From IMG/VR virus record IMGVR_UViG_3300025010_000145, positions 1 through 37,660 of that record: a stretch of 37,660 bases of DNA; one strand, 5' to 3'. Each line of letters opens with the position of its first letter. The stretch's first letter is position 1. The notes beneath the pieces are model-generated. The model worked only from the letters and a program-made list of their open reading frames with translations, was not told where the DNA came from and searched no databases. Positions 7,772-19,600 of this stretch are shown in pieces. The translations under genes and the position numbers were made by a program. The stretch comes from a virus.

Positions 7772-9153
7772 TTATAAAATTGTTTTCTGGAACTACTGGA
7801 TGGAACAATATTGCTGATCCAACTAGGCTTAAGATTGACTTTGAAACTGGTATAGTCGAATTGGCAGAGGCTCTTGATGTAGATATAGATGATAATGGGC
7901 GAATATCCAGAAGATTAGGACAAGTCAGAATTGCTACAGGTAGTTATCATTCTATATTTTATGAGGGAGTTGATTGCTTTGTTGTTATTGAGCTAGCAAG
8001 TGAAGCAGCAATTTACAAAGTCAATACTGACAATACTCTGGTTGGAGTTCGATCTGGATTGACTCAAGGATTGAGAATGGGTTGGTGTCAGACTAAGCTT
8101 GGCCTTTATTACAGCAATGGTGTACAGAGTGGTCGCATTGTAGCTGGAGTTTCTTATACCTGGGTTGCAACTACTTATGTAGGACCTCCAACTACTAGGA
8201 CATTTGGAACACCTCCACTTGGCACTCGTCTTGCTTTGTTTGCCACTAGTATGTGTGTAGTTAATGGTTCCATTGTTAACTATTCTGAGCCATTAGGATA
8301 TGGTTTATTTGATAATGCGCGATCAAGATTGCGGTTTGGTAGTGATGTAAAGATGTTTAAGCCCATTGATGGTGGGGTATGGGCATCTGATAGCAAGCGA
8401 ACTTATTTTCTTGAGGGCTCAAATATTAAAGAACTCATCAGGCATCCACGTCTTGAATGTCCTGCACACGAATACTCAGAAGCCATAGGATATATCAATG
8501 GTGCAGACTTTGGACTTTCACCAGATGTAGGAGAGTGTGCAGCATGGTCGTGCAATGATGGACTGTGTATAGGCACACCACAGGGGCAGTTGATTGTAGT
8601 TACTAAGGACAAACTCAATTATCAGGCTGGAACTAGGGGTGCAAGTGTTATTTTAGGTAGTACAGTTATCAATACAATTGATGATTCAGTTTGCATCAGA
8701 ACCAATCTTCGTGGAGCAGCATCTAGTAAGTATCAGAATTATGGATTTAACTCGATGGTTAAGTTTAATGGTGGCTTGTATGGTGCAAGGAGTGATGGAC
8801 TTTTCCAGCTTGCCAGCGGAAGTACTGATAACACTGCACTGATTGCTTCTACATTTACTTTGCCTACTACTGACTTAGGTTCACAAAATAACAAGCACAT
8901 TCGTTTCTGGTACATGGGGGTAAAAACTGATGGCAAAATACAACTTGACTTGACAGCAGAAGGTAAGACGACTAGTACTAAATCATTCAGGATTTCACCT
9001 CCAAGGAATGTACACCAAGTTGTTAGGACACCAATAGGGCGTAACTTGTATGGAAGATATTGGACTCCGAAGATATCAAATGTTCTTGGAAGTGATTTTT
9101 CTATAGATACAAATGCAGTATTACCAATTATTAAATCAAGTGGAATTTCATAG
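7768..9153 (+). CDS. Tail protein, beta-propeller-like (tail stabilisation type)
   Basis: 461 residues, overlapping the upstream stop by four bases (ATGA). The N-terminal block with DIDDNGRISRRLGQVRI, followed by repeating short beta strands, is shared by a family of podoviral tail proteins. Glycine-aspartate turns recur every 40-50 residues (SDVKMFKPIDGGVWASDSKR, AAWSCNDGLCIGTPQGQ, FNGGLYGARSDGLFQL), as in beta-propeller blades. A C-terminal beta domain has KIQLDLTAEGK and a GRNLYGRYW strand. It probably forms part of the tail hub or nozzle. Confidence 0.65.
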   Translation: MIIKLFSGTTGWNNIADPTRLKIDFETGIVELAEALDVDIDDNGRISRRLGQVRIATGSYHSIFYEGVDCFVVIELASEAAIYKVNTDNTLVGVRSGLTQGLRMGWCQTKLGLYYSNGVQSGRIVAGVSYTWVATTYVGPPTTRTFGTPPLGTRLALFATSMCVVNGSIVNYSEPLGYGLFDNARSRLRFGSDVKMFKPIDGGVWASDSKRTYFLEGSNIKELIRHPRLECPAHEYSEAIGYINGADFGLSPDVGECAAWSCNDGLCIGTPQGQLIVVTKDKLNYQAGTRGASVILGSTVINTIDDSVCIRTNLRGAASSKYQNYGFNSMVKFNGGLYGARSDGLFQLASGSTDNTALIASTFTLPTTDLGSQNNKHIRFWYMGVKTDGKIQLDLTAEGKTTSTKSFRISPPRNVHQVVRTPIGRNLYGRYWTPKISNVLGSDFSIDTNAVLPIIKSSGIS

Positions 9154-9162
9154 GAGATAGTT

Positions 9163-10614
9163 ATGGCAGATTTTGTATCATCCGCAGGAGTAGTACTGCC
9201 TGTTGCAACAGTTACTCCAAACCTTCCAGATATTCATGTCCCTGATCCGCCTATCATAATTGGTGGTACACGTACTTTAGTTGAAACAAAACTGACTTCG
9301 ACCATGCAACTGGCCGATGACATGATGGTCAGGCTGGTCGGACTTGATGGAACAAGCGGTTATCTTGGAACACTTAACTCATTGATTACCACTTATTCGG
9401 AACCAGTTCTTGATCCACTTTCTGTTACCCTGACAACAACTGCGGTAACTATTCCAGATCGTCCATTGCCTACTGGGCTTGCTTCATTGATTACTGATTT
9501 TGGTACATTTAATACAGCCGCGCCGACTATGGCAGCAATGCCGGCCATTGACACGACGGCTCTGACTCCAGGCACTGCTCCAGTTGCACCTGATGCAAGT
9601 ATCACATGGTCTGAGACTGCGCTTGCTACTTCTGTTTATACACCATTGTTGGCGAAAATCCTTGCCACTATGGCAGATGATTCCACAGGGCTAGATCCGT
9701 TGGTTGAGCAGGCTATTTATGATAGAGCCATTGCAAGAAACCTGACTACTAATAATAAGATGCAAACCGAGGTCGAGACTTATTTCTCGGCCCGTGGTTG
9801 GGATGAACCACAGGGTGCACTTGAGGGAAGACTTCTCGAAGTATCTGCTGAGATTGCTAGAAACGAAACTGATGTTACTGAAAAGATAATGATCGAGCGC
9901 GCTGATCTGGCACAGAAAAATGCTCAGTTCATCATCCAACAAGCAACTGAATTAGAAAAATTAATTCGTGCTACCAGGGATGGAGAATCACAGCGAGCAC
10001 TTGATTATTCTAAGGTTTCTGCAGAGATTGTTATTCAGTTATATTCAGAAAGTGTCAAAGGTTATGTTGCTACTCTTGAAGCTAAGAAAGCATATATACA
10101 GGCACAAGTTGAAGTTCTGCGTGGAGTTATAGAAAGTAACAAGGGCTTGCTTGATGTGTATAAAGCACAATCTGAAGTATTCAAGATTGGTGTTGAGGCT
10201 AAGGCTAGTATTAATGATGCAATTATCAAAGGCTTTGAGGCTGAGATAACTGGTTATGAAGCTGAAACTAAAGCACTTACTGCTAGCCAAATGGCTCTTG
10301 TTGAAGATAACAAAGCAAAGATCGAAAAGGCTGATCTTGAATTACGTCTGATGATTGCCCAGATTGATGCTGCAATTCGAGCCTATATAGGCGAGTCTTC
10401 TTTGAAGGAAAAAGTCAGTAATGACTTAGCTCAGATTGCTGCACAGTCTGTAGCTTCTGCATTGAATGCAGTCAATGTTTCTGCTTCAGTCGGTGCGACT
10501 GAAAATGAAAGTCGATCTGAGGATTATAATAAGAGTGAATCAATTACTGAACAACATAGCTTCCATTCTAGCATCTCTGAATCACACGATTATACACATA
10601 ATCCAACAGCATGA
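9163..10614 (+). CDS. Long helical virion protein
   Basis: 483 residues, preceded by TAGGAGATAGTT. Residues 1-150 are proline- and threonine-rich and extended. About residues 175-430 form continuous predicted coiled-coil helix with dense Ala, Glu, Lys and heptad-like hydrophobics (EVSAEIARNETDVTEKIMI, AKASINDAIIKGFEAEITGY). The last 50 residues are Ser-, Glu- and His-rich and probably disordered. Proteins of this shape accompany the previous tail protein in related phage clusters and may be a tail needle or long fibre shaft. No enzyme motif is seen. Its stop overlaps the next start (ATGA). Confidence 0.65.
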   Translation: MADFVSSAGVVLPVATVTPNLPDIHVPDPPIIIGGTRTLVETKLTSTMQLADDMMVRLVGLDGTSGYLGTLNSLITTYSEPVLDPLSVTLTTTAVTIPDRPLPTGLASLITDFGTFNTAAPTMAAMPAIDTTALTPGTAPVAPDASITWSETALATSVYTPLLAKILATMADDSTGLDPLVEQAIYDRAIARNLTTNNKMQTEVETYFSARGWDEPQGALEGRLLEVSAEIARNETDVTEKIMIERADLAQKNAQFIIQQATELEKLIRATRDGESQRALDYSKVSAEIVIQLYSESVKGYVATLEAKKAYIQAQVEVLRGVIESNKGLLDVYKAQSEVFKIGVEAKASINDAIIKGFEAEITGYEAETKALTASQMALVEDNKAKIEKADLELRLMIAQIDAAIRAYIGESSLKEKVSNDLAQIAAQSVASALNAVNVSASVGATENESRSEDYNKSESITEQHSFHSSISESHDYTHNPTA

Positions 10615-12521
10615 TAGTTCCTATTAAAATAACATATACCGGAGATACTTTTACTGGTAAGAATTTTGCTAAGCAAGCTAGAGTTCAAGTTGGCATGCTG
10701 AAGGATGATATGGCTCGACTTGGGCTTAAACAAGGCAGACGTTTTGTTCCTGTTGCTCCAGGTGTAACTATTGAATCGCGCTCAGTATTTGGATTTGATG
10801 AAGCAAGGGTTCATGTTGCACCTTTAAATAGAAAGAAACTTGGCAAACACTTACCCATCGAAGAAAGGTATGAATGGTACTGGTATGCCTTAGCAGTTTC
10901 TACAGACACTATACAGACTCTTATTTCAGGTGGTGGGCTATCAGATATTGATGTTGATACAATGGGCAACGTAATTGTAGTTGGTTACACTAGAACAAGA
11001 GATTTTGCAGATGCTTCGTCAGACTTATCAAATGAAGCATACGTTCAATATTATGATAATGATGGATGGTTTCAGCGTCGTCGAGTATTAGAAGGTGGAC
11101 TGTTAAGTGGAGTGAATCGGAATGAATCTGGTACTGGAGTTGCAATTGATCCTACAGTTCCGACAGAACTTGATACTGATTATGGTGGAGTTTATGTCAC
11201 AGCAGATATTTATAAGTTGCGTGATGATAATTGCTATGATATGAGTCTGATCAAGTATGCTTCAGATGGCGTAACGATTAAATGGAAGAAACGATTTTCT
11301 CTTGGAGCGACTGGAATTGATGACCTATTCAGTTGGGGAGTTGATGCTGATGCCACAGGAAATGCTGTAGTGATTGGCAGGCATGATGCCTACGATATCA
11401 CAGAGCCGTATTACAGTGATCCTTATGCATTGCTGTATAATGCTGGGTACATTGCTTCACTGAGATATGATGGTGTTCTTAATTGGGCGCTGCAGCTTGG
11501 AGATAGCTTACTTGATGAAAATGGACACCCAACAGTAATGAACTCCGTAAGTCCTTATGATGTTGCTGTCGATTCAGCAGGAGACATTGTTGTCGGATGT
11601 GGTATCAGGGAAGTGGAGACAAGTTTTGTGCATCCAATGGGACTGCTCACCAAACTAAATAACGAAGGCACAGTTCAATGGCACCGAGTTCTTGAAGGCA
11701 GGTTCAAGCAGGCGAACGGGCTTTATGGCTGGTATGGCGTCGGCACCAGTATGAGCGGACTGAATATCAGGGGCTGCGCGATCGACAGTAATGGAGATAT
11801 TTACTGTATTTCAATGACAAAGATTGAGATTGCTACTGATAGTGGTTGGTGGCATTTTCATCTTTCTAAAGTATCTTCTGCTGGCGCATTACAGTGGCAG
11901 CGGTTTGCTGAGGTGCAATATCACGACGATGCTGATGCAATCCTTTGTGTTACTCAAGTCGATGTTGCTCCTGATGGAGTGTATATTATTTTTCCCAGTT
12001 TCCCTAATGGAACTGATGGATGGGGAGCATATATAATTAAGTTTCAAAAGTCTGATTCTGTTAATCCATTATCTCCACAGGCAGGAGATGTACTTTGGAA
12101 AAGGCATCTGGCCCTTGAACTTACACAAGCACAAGTTGCAGGAAATACAGGAGTTATTCCAAGAGCAATTCGAACAGTAGGTTCTGATATTTATTTTGCA
12201 GGTTCGATTATTGCTGATAAGTCACCACTTACAGCAAAACTTCCTGGTAGTGGAGGATTTATTGGCAATCACATGGGGTTAGTATTTACCAATCCTGCTT
12301 TGACTATATATGATAATCAAGCAAGTATTCCTGTACATCAAGATCCTGGTGAGGGCGAAGGAACACCAGGGTACGAGTTCTTCTGGCACAGTGATGTAAC
12401 AGTCAACACAACTACCGGGGCGGCAACCATCTTAACACCAAGCGAAGGTGATTACGATTCGCCACTCTGGACGCAAACGAATAAAATTATCAAGAAAACA
12501 ATTTATACTCAAGGAGAATAA
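10611..12521 (+). CDS. Virion beta-propeller protein (SBBP-like repeats)
   Basis: 636 residues. After an N-terminal beta domain (about 1-80), repeated blades contain an outer strand and a D-x-x-G-D/N turn: VDTMGNVIVVGYT, VDADATGNAVVIGRH, VDSAGDIVVGCG, IDSNGDIYCISM and VAPDGVYIIF, each preceded by a W-K/Q-hydrophobic strand (IKWKKRF, LNWALQL, VQWHRVL, LQWQRFA). This is the signature of SBBP-type or seven-bladed propeller repeats. The C-terminal 60 residues form a separate small beta domain. The protein is probably an exposed tail component that binds a partner or a surface glycan. Blade count could not be fixed by eye. Confidence 0.7.
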   Translation: MIVPIKITYTGDTFTGKNFAKQARVQVGMLKDDMARLGLKQGRRFVPVAPGVTIESRSVFGFDEARVHVAPLNRKKLGKHLPIEERYEWYWYALAVSTDTIQTLISGGGLSDIDVDTMGNVIVVGYTRTRDFADASSDLSNEAYVQYYDNDGWFQRRRVLEGGLLSGVNRNESGTGVAIDPTVPTELDTDYGGVYVTADIYKLRDDNCYDMSLIKYASDGVTIKWKKRFSLGATGIDDLFSWGVDADATGNAVVIGRHDAYDITEPYYSDPYALLYNAGYIASLRYDGVLNWALQLGDSLLDENGHPTVMNSVSPYDVAVDSAGDIVVGCGIREVETSFVHPMGLLTKLNNEGTVQWHRVLEGRFKQANGLYGWYGVGTSMSGLNIRGCAIDSNGDIYCISMTKIEIATDSGWWHFHLSKVSSAGALQWQRFAEVQYHDDADAILCVTQVDVAPDGVYIIFPSFPNGTDGWGAYIIKFQKSDSVNPLSPQAGDVLWKRHLALELTQAQVAGNTGVIPRAIRTVGSDIYFAGSIIADKSPLTAKLPGSGGFIGNHMGLVFTNPALTIYDNQASIPVHQDPGEGEGTPGYEFFWHSDVTVNTTTGAATILTPSEGDYDSPLWTQTNKIIKKTIYTQGE

Positions 12522-12523
12522 GT

Positions 12524-13597
12524 ATGCTTAATGATTTTCAAGCAGCAGCAGCTGAAGAAGAAAAGAAAAAAAGAAAGTTGTCTCTTCTGCCTACTACAGA
12601 TGATGCATTTACAGGTGAAGCTTGGAATGTTCCTGTTCCTATAAAGAAACAAGCACCAATGACTCCAGGCGATCCGATGAATGAATCATTTTATGGTGGA
12701 AGTAATCCATTAAGAGATATTAATTCTCGTCCTGATAGAATAGGGCAAGGAACTAGAGTAGTTGAAAGAAATATGTTACCTTCAGTAAATATTGAAAGCC
12801 CTAAGATTAATGAAATTCCTAATGCACAAAGAAATGCAGAGTTAGGCGAAATGACTGTAGCAAAAAATGGAAATACAACTACTTATGATATTGGAGGAAA
12901 TACTCTTTCATTTGAAGGAGAAAAACCTACTAGAGCATTAAACAGGATGGCTGGAGCAAACCCAGGACAAAGATCAAACATGGATGTATCATTTGATTCT
13001 AGTGTAGCACCTGAAGCAAGAAAAAGATTCTTAGAAAATCCTGTTGCACCAACTGGTCAGATGGCTCAATATGAAAAGTACATGAACACTCCGCGAGGGC
13101 AGAATTTTGGCGTTACTAAGATTGACAATACTCCACCACCTCCTATGGGCTGGAGAACTCGTAAAGATCTTATGACGCAAGAATTAGCTAATCAACAATC
13201 AAGAGAGAATAATTTAGCTAATCTTGAATCGGCAACTCTTGATAGAACACAACGAGCTAATATAGATACAGATAAAAATCGCATAGATGAAATGGGTGTT
13301 ATAGCAGAAAATAAATTACGTGATATTCAAGGTCAAGCATTGCAAAATCCTCCAGTTAAAGAAACTGAATTAAAGCCATTAGTAATAAAAGAATATGATG
13401 CTTTAGGTAATGTTATTGGTGAAAGGATTAAACTTCCTGGTCCTGATAGTACATATGGAGAAGCAAACCAAACAACATTTATAACTCCAAAGCCAGCTAC
13501 TACAGAAAAGCTATTAAAAATGCGCGCTTCTAAAGATCCTAATTTTGCTGCTGCTGAAGTTGAGTATAAAGCAAGGTTTGGAAACCTTCCGTATTAA
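12524..13597 (+). CDS. Disordered, charged virion-associated protein
   Basis: 357 residues, preceded by AAGGAGAATAAGT. The start is Lys- and Glu-rich (EEEKKKRK); the remainder is rich in Asn, Pro, Thr and Gln with few hydrophobics, so it is mostly disordered, with one probable helical segment (about residues 215-265). It lies between tail proteins and the giant ejection-type protein. Short, disordered companions of giant internal proteins are common in podoviruses and may act as scaffolding or be ejected too. No family recognised. Confidence 0.6.
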   Translation: MLNDFQAAAAEEEKKKRKLSLLPTTDDAFTGEAWNVPVPIKKQAPMTPGDPMNESFYGGSNPLRDINSRPDRIGQGTRVVERNMLPSVNIESPKINEIPNAQRNAELGEMTVAKNGNTTTYDIGGNTLSFEGEKPTRALNRMAGANPGQRSNMDVSFDSSVAPEARKRFLENPVAPTGQMAQYEKYMNTPRGQNFGVTKIDNTPPPPMGWRTRKDLMTQELANQQSRENNLANLESATLDRTQRANIDTDKNRIDEMGVIAENKLRDIQGQALQNPPVKETELKPLVIKEYDALGNVIGERIKLPGPDSTYGEANQTTFITPKPATTEKLLKMRASKDPNFAAAEVEYKARFGNLPY

Positions 13598-13622
13598 TAA
13601 ATTAAAACTATAGGAATATAAA

Positions 13623-16600
13623 ATGGCTGGATTTTTTGATGATACAGAAGAAACTACTTCGCCAGTAGTAAAAAGTTTTTTTGATGATACAGAAGAAATT
13701 AATACTCCTACTCCAACTGATTCTGATTTTATACCTGGAGTAAAAAGAGGACTTCAGAATCTTCAGGCATCTGCATATGGTGCTACTGCTCTTGCAGGAT
13801 CAGGATTAAAAAAGCTTGGAATTGATTCTGCTGGCCAGAATTTGCAAGACTTTGGCATGGAGGGATATAACAGGAATATTGAAGAAGCCAAACAGTATCC
13901 TAAGAAACATTCTTTTAAAGATGTATATACTGGTAAAGCAGGAATTGGTGGTGCTGTTGACTGGGCTCAAGGAACTCTAGGTGAACTTGTACCAAGTATG
14001 GCTGAAGCAGCAGTTGGTGCGATTGCTGGATCTGTTGTTGCTCCTGGTGCAGGTACTGTTGCCGGAGGTTTGGCAGGTAGAACAATTCTTAAGAAAGGAA
14101 TTGATGAAGCGGTAAAGCAGTCTATTAAACGTGGAATTGGTGACTTGACAGAAGCTCAGGTAAGGAAACAACTTACTGGACAAGCACTGAAGAAGTTTGG
14201 TGGTAAAGTTGGTATTGCTGGATCAGTAATGCCGTTAGAATCTGGTGGAATGTACGCAGAGTTGTTGCAAAATAAAGGCATTGATGCTCCTGAGACTGCA
14301 TTACTGTTTGGTGCTTTGGCAACATCATTAGAATTTGCTGGTGGTAATAGTAAGTTAGTTGATACTTTTGTTGATGCCTTGAGTAAGGGGTCTACTGGAA
14401 CTATTAAAAAGTCTGCAAAGGAACTGCTTACAAATATTCCTCAAGAAGCTCTTCAGGAAGGTGGCCAGGAGCTGCTTAGTGTTCTTAATACTGTAGCAAA
14501 TACAGATGAGAAGTTACTGACTGCTGATAATGTTGAACGAATTATTGAAAGTATGGCTGCTGGAGCTATTGGTGGTGGTGCTGGTGCAGCAGTTAATGCA
14601 GGCTTCTCCGCACAAGCAAAAGATCCTGGGCCTGGAAAGACTGATGCAGAGATTGAGCTTGACAGGCGAGCAGCAAATATTCTCAATTTGAAAGAAGATG
14701 AACTTGGTAAGAGTATTCAAACTTTAAATGCTACTCTTAACTTGAATAAAGAAATTCTTGATGATCCTTATAAACTTGATCAGAAGGCAAGAGAGTTAAA
14801 TGTTGATCCGGCTGAATTAATTAGAAAGACTGTTGAAGATAATAAAAATAATCAAAGCCTTCTTGATCGGATTAATTCAGGAATCCAGAAGAAAGAAGAA
14901 CTGGCTAAGAAAGAATATGAAGCTCTTTCTCCTGAAGAGAAGCAAGTAAAAGAAATTGAAAATAAGTTAGCTGAGAAGAGAATTGCTGATGCTCAGAAAA
15001 TTAATGATGATCTTGATACAATTAATAAGAGAGAAGAAATAGCTCTTAAGCAATATAAGGATGAAACTGATCCGGATAAAAAGGCATCAATTGCTGATCG
15101 GATTTTTAATCTGAAGAAGGAGAAAAATACTCTTCTTGATCGACAGCTTCAGCAGAAAACTAATCAGGTTAATGAATTCGAAGAGCCGAAGAAGGCTGAT
15201 GAAATTCGTCAAGAGAAAGAGAACTTCTATAACCAGCTTTGGCTCGGTGGAGTTAATAAAGATGCAACTGAGTCTGCAAAAGTCTTTGGTGAAAAATCTA
15301 CTGAGCAGCAAGACATACTAGATAGACTTTCAACACAGATTGCAAATACTCAAAGTCAGCAAAAGAAACAAGAATTACAGAAAGTTTATGATGGATTGTT
15401 TCAGACTTTTGAACGTGACGCAAGTGAATCTGCAGAAACTATTGCTAACGCAGACACTAGTCAGTTTGATCAACTTGTTAAAGCCAAAGATCAGGAACGC
15501 CTTAACAGTATTCTTGAATCTATAGTAGTTGAACCTGATCCTCAAGCTAGGCAAACACTGTATGAGAAGATGTTCATGCAGCCTGGAGTTAAAGACGCTG
15601 CTGATTCTGCTGAGGTATTTGCTGCTCAAGGTGAAGACGCCATTGCTAACCAACGAAAGCAAGAACTTCAAAAAGTAATGTCTTCGATTACTCAAGAGAG
15701 TGATCCGGCTGTAAGGCAGAAGCTTTATAATCAAATGTTTCTTCAGCCTGGAGTTAAGAATGCTCAGGAGTCAGCTGAAGTATTTTTAACACAGAAATTT
15801 ACTGAAAGAGAAAAATCTGTTATAGAAGATTATTGGCAAGAGGTTAAGAAAGAACTTAATCTTCGCAGTGAAAAAATGACTCCTGGAACGGAAGCATTTA
15901 TGCGAAAGAAGTTCTTTGAGACTCAACTTGCTAATATTGAGAAAGATGTTCAACAAGAAGCTAAGACTCAAGATGCTGCGAAACAAAATGTTGTTCCGTC
16001 TTTAGCTGAACAGAATAAACGCCAGGTAAGGTTTCGTCAAATTGCTGAAAGCCTCGGAGATATTCCATCAGTAAATAGCCAGGCAGTTGAAACTGAGGTT
16101 CCTAGAAACTTGCCCGGAGGTTTGCAGAGTGGGTTCACTAATGAACAACAAGTAGCAGGTACTCCACAGTTTCAAGTAAACGAAAATCAAGAAACTTTAA
16201 ATAAAGTAAATCTTGATGACATTAAGAAGACTTTTCCAAATCAAGTAATTAATCAAAATGATGATGGTTCAGTCTCTGTTCAGTTCAAGAATGGTAAAGG
16301 CGTAAAGATTAATAGCATTCAAAATGCAGGTGAAGGCTTCATCAAGTTAGCTATTGAAACTGGGCAGATGTCCAAAGATAAAGTAATTTTTGGTATTACA
16401 ACGGGGAATGAAATTCTTCTTGATGAAAACTTTGCAGACAATAAGACTCTTTGGCATGAGAACAAGCATGTTCTTGACAACCTGGGATTGATTACAGAAG
16501 CAGATGATAGCGCGCTTAATAAGGAGTTTAATAAACTGAGAAAGGCAGGCAAGCTTGACTTTGCTCTGAGTACTTATAATGACCCAAAGAAGAGTGAAAA

Positions 16601-19600
16601 TGAGAATAAGAAGCAGCGGATGGTTGAGAATCGTGCGAACATGTTTGCTCAGATTATGGTCAACAGAGCTGAATATCGCAACACTGCGTTTGGTAAAGTG
16701 ATTCAGAGGGTAATGGATTTCTTTCAGCAGCTGCTAAGTTTTGGTAAGCAAACAGTCTCAGGGTTGGCTCGTGAAGTAGAAAGTGGAAAGCTTTATGAGC
16801 GTCAAGTTAATGGCCAGACTGTTCAAGTTACTGTTCCCCAGGCTGAAGAAGTAGCTAGTAAGTGGTACTCTGCACTTGAGAATGCAGTTGCAGGATTTAA
16901 TCAGAAGCAAGCAACACCTGATCAATGGAAAGGAATGATTAAGAACTTTCCAGGTATAAAGCAGGATGAACTTGATTGGGTTGGTGTGAATGATTGGCTT
17001 GATAAGCAGGAAGGAAAAGTCAGTCAGGCAGCTTTGCTGAAATTTGTTCAGGATAATAATGTTCAGCTTGAAGAAGTTGTTAAAGGTGATAAAACATATC
17101 TCTATAATTCTGTTGATGATTGGGATAATGCTATTGATAATGCACAGACAAATGAAGAACAGCATAGATTAGAAGTCTTAGAAGCTGAATGGGCATCAAG
17201 AAATTTGATTGAAAGAACGGATACTAGACATTCAAGCTATCAACTTCCAGGGGGGAAAAATTATAAAGAATTAATACTTACTCTACCACATGAATCAAAG
17301 CAACAAACATATCAAGAATGGGTAGCAGATGGTATGCAAGGAGAATGGAATAGTAAAGGAATTACTTCTGATAAAAAGATTTATACTCACGAAGTTCATT
17401 GGCCAGGTATTGCAAATCCTTTAGCTCATATCAGATTCAATGAACGAACTGATGCAGATGGAAATAAAGTTCTTTTCCTTGAAGAGATTCAAAGTGACTG
17501 GCATCAGGAAGGGAGAGAAATAGGTTACAGAGAACTCTTAGATAAACGATTTAAAGAATTAGATGCAAAAATATTAGCAGGAGAAAAACTTACTGAAGAA
17601 GAAAAGAAATGGTATCAAGATAATGAGATGCTGATGGGTGTTCCAAATGCTCCATTCAAGAACTCTACTCAGTGGTCTCTGCTTGCAATGAAGCGAATGG
17701 TTAGGTATGCTGCTGAGAATGGTTTTGATAAAATTGCATGGACTACTGGACAGCAACAGTTTGATCGTTATGCTCAGGGCACTGAAGAGGAACAAGCTAA
17801 AAGACTTCATGGAATGCAAGAGTTTTATGATAAAATACTCCCGAATACTTTTAATGCAGAGTTCAATAAGAACAAGTGGGGAAACGCAAGAGTTGAAGTA
17901 ACTAACATTCCTCAAGGAGAATTCAATCCATTAACTAAGAAGTTTTATAAAGATGGGTATGAAGCTGAGGCACTTCAGCAGCTTTCTATTCCAATCACGA
18001 ACCGCATGAAATCTAAGGCACTGCGTGAAGGTATGCCTATGTTCGAGGTTCGTGAAGCTCCAACTCAGAAGATTAGCGATGATGTTTACCACCAAATGTT
18101 CAGCGAACAAAATAGTTTGGTTCGTACAATCGGCCAGATGCTTCGTATGCGCGGGCATGAAATTAAGCAACTCATTGACAAGGGATTAGGGTCTATTTCA
18201 ACTAGGCTTAAAAACGTAGATCCTATGCTCAGAGCAGAGATTAGAAACCTAGACTTTCGGACAGCTCAAAAGATTGTAAATGCATTACGAATCGCTCATC
18301 CACTCCTGGAGAAGACTAAACAAATGAGTCTGCAAGACAAATTTGTTTGGGATGCAGCTAGGAGAAACTCAGACGAAGTTAAGATAAAAGAGATTGCAGA
18401 AAAATACAACATGATTGCTGATCAAGAAAAGCTGCGGTCAGTCTTAGATCAGATTAGGCAGGATGCAATTGATGTTGGTTACGATGTAGGATTTATTGAA
18501 GAATACTGGCCTCGCATAATCAAGGATCAAGAAGGCTTCTTGCAGGCAACTAAAGGAATTTCTCAACGACCAGTTATTACTGATGCAATCAAAGTTTATG
18601 CAGACAAACTTGGAATGACTGTTGAGAAGTTTGAACTTGCATATCCTGAACAAGCAGCAGATATTGCAAGCAATACAATACTTGGCAGGAACCTTGGTAT
18701 TGGTGGGCCAGGCAATATTCAAGCTAGGCAATATGAAACTGTTCCGCCTGAGTTGAATAAGTTCTACATGGATAGTGATGCAGCATTGATGCAATACATC
18801 TATAGTATGACCAAGAAAATTGAAGCACGGAGATTCTTTGGTAAGGTTCCAGAGAGAATAGCAAGCCTGAAAACTGAAAAGAAACGAAAGCAGGTAATGC
18901 TTACAGAATATGAAAAGGCTAATAATACTGCACGCATAGAAGATGTTTCAGGCGACTTGATTAGAATAGAGCAAGAATTGGATAAGTACAAACTGCAAAG
19001 AGACTATACTGAAAATATTGGTACATATATTAATGACTTGCGAATGTCTGGTCGAATCCAAGCAGATGATGAAAAAGTAGTTAGGGATATTCTTGATGCA
19101 AGGTTCCACGAGCACGGGGCTACAGGAATAGTTAATGCCTACAAAAATATGTCATACATCGACGTGATGGGTTCGCCTATATCTGCGCTGACTCAGATTG
19201 GAGATTTGGCTTGGGCGATGTATGTAGGTAAGGTATGGACACCACGTGGCCTTGCTGATACGGTTAAGAATGTTGGTAAAGCCATAACTAAGAAGTCTGA
19301 AATAACTAAGGAAGACTTAGGAATTGAAAGGATTGCTCAGGAATTTGCAGACGGAACTACGTTGGGGAATGCAGTTAGTTGGGTATTCAAAAAAGTGCAG
19401 CTTGAAAGAATAGATTCGATCGGCAAGGAGACATTAATTAACAATGCATTTAGCAACTACAAAGCTATGGCTAGCACAGAAGCTGGAAGACAAGCATTGT
19501 TGAAGCAAATCAAGCCAATCTTTGGAACACAGTCTGATAGTGTAATAAATGATTTGCTTGCCGGAACACCAACAGACAACGTAAAGATGTTACTGTACCA

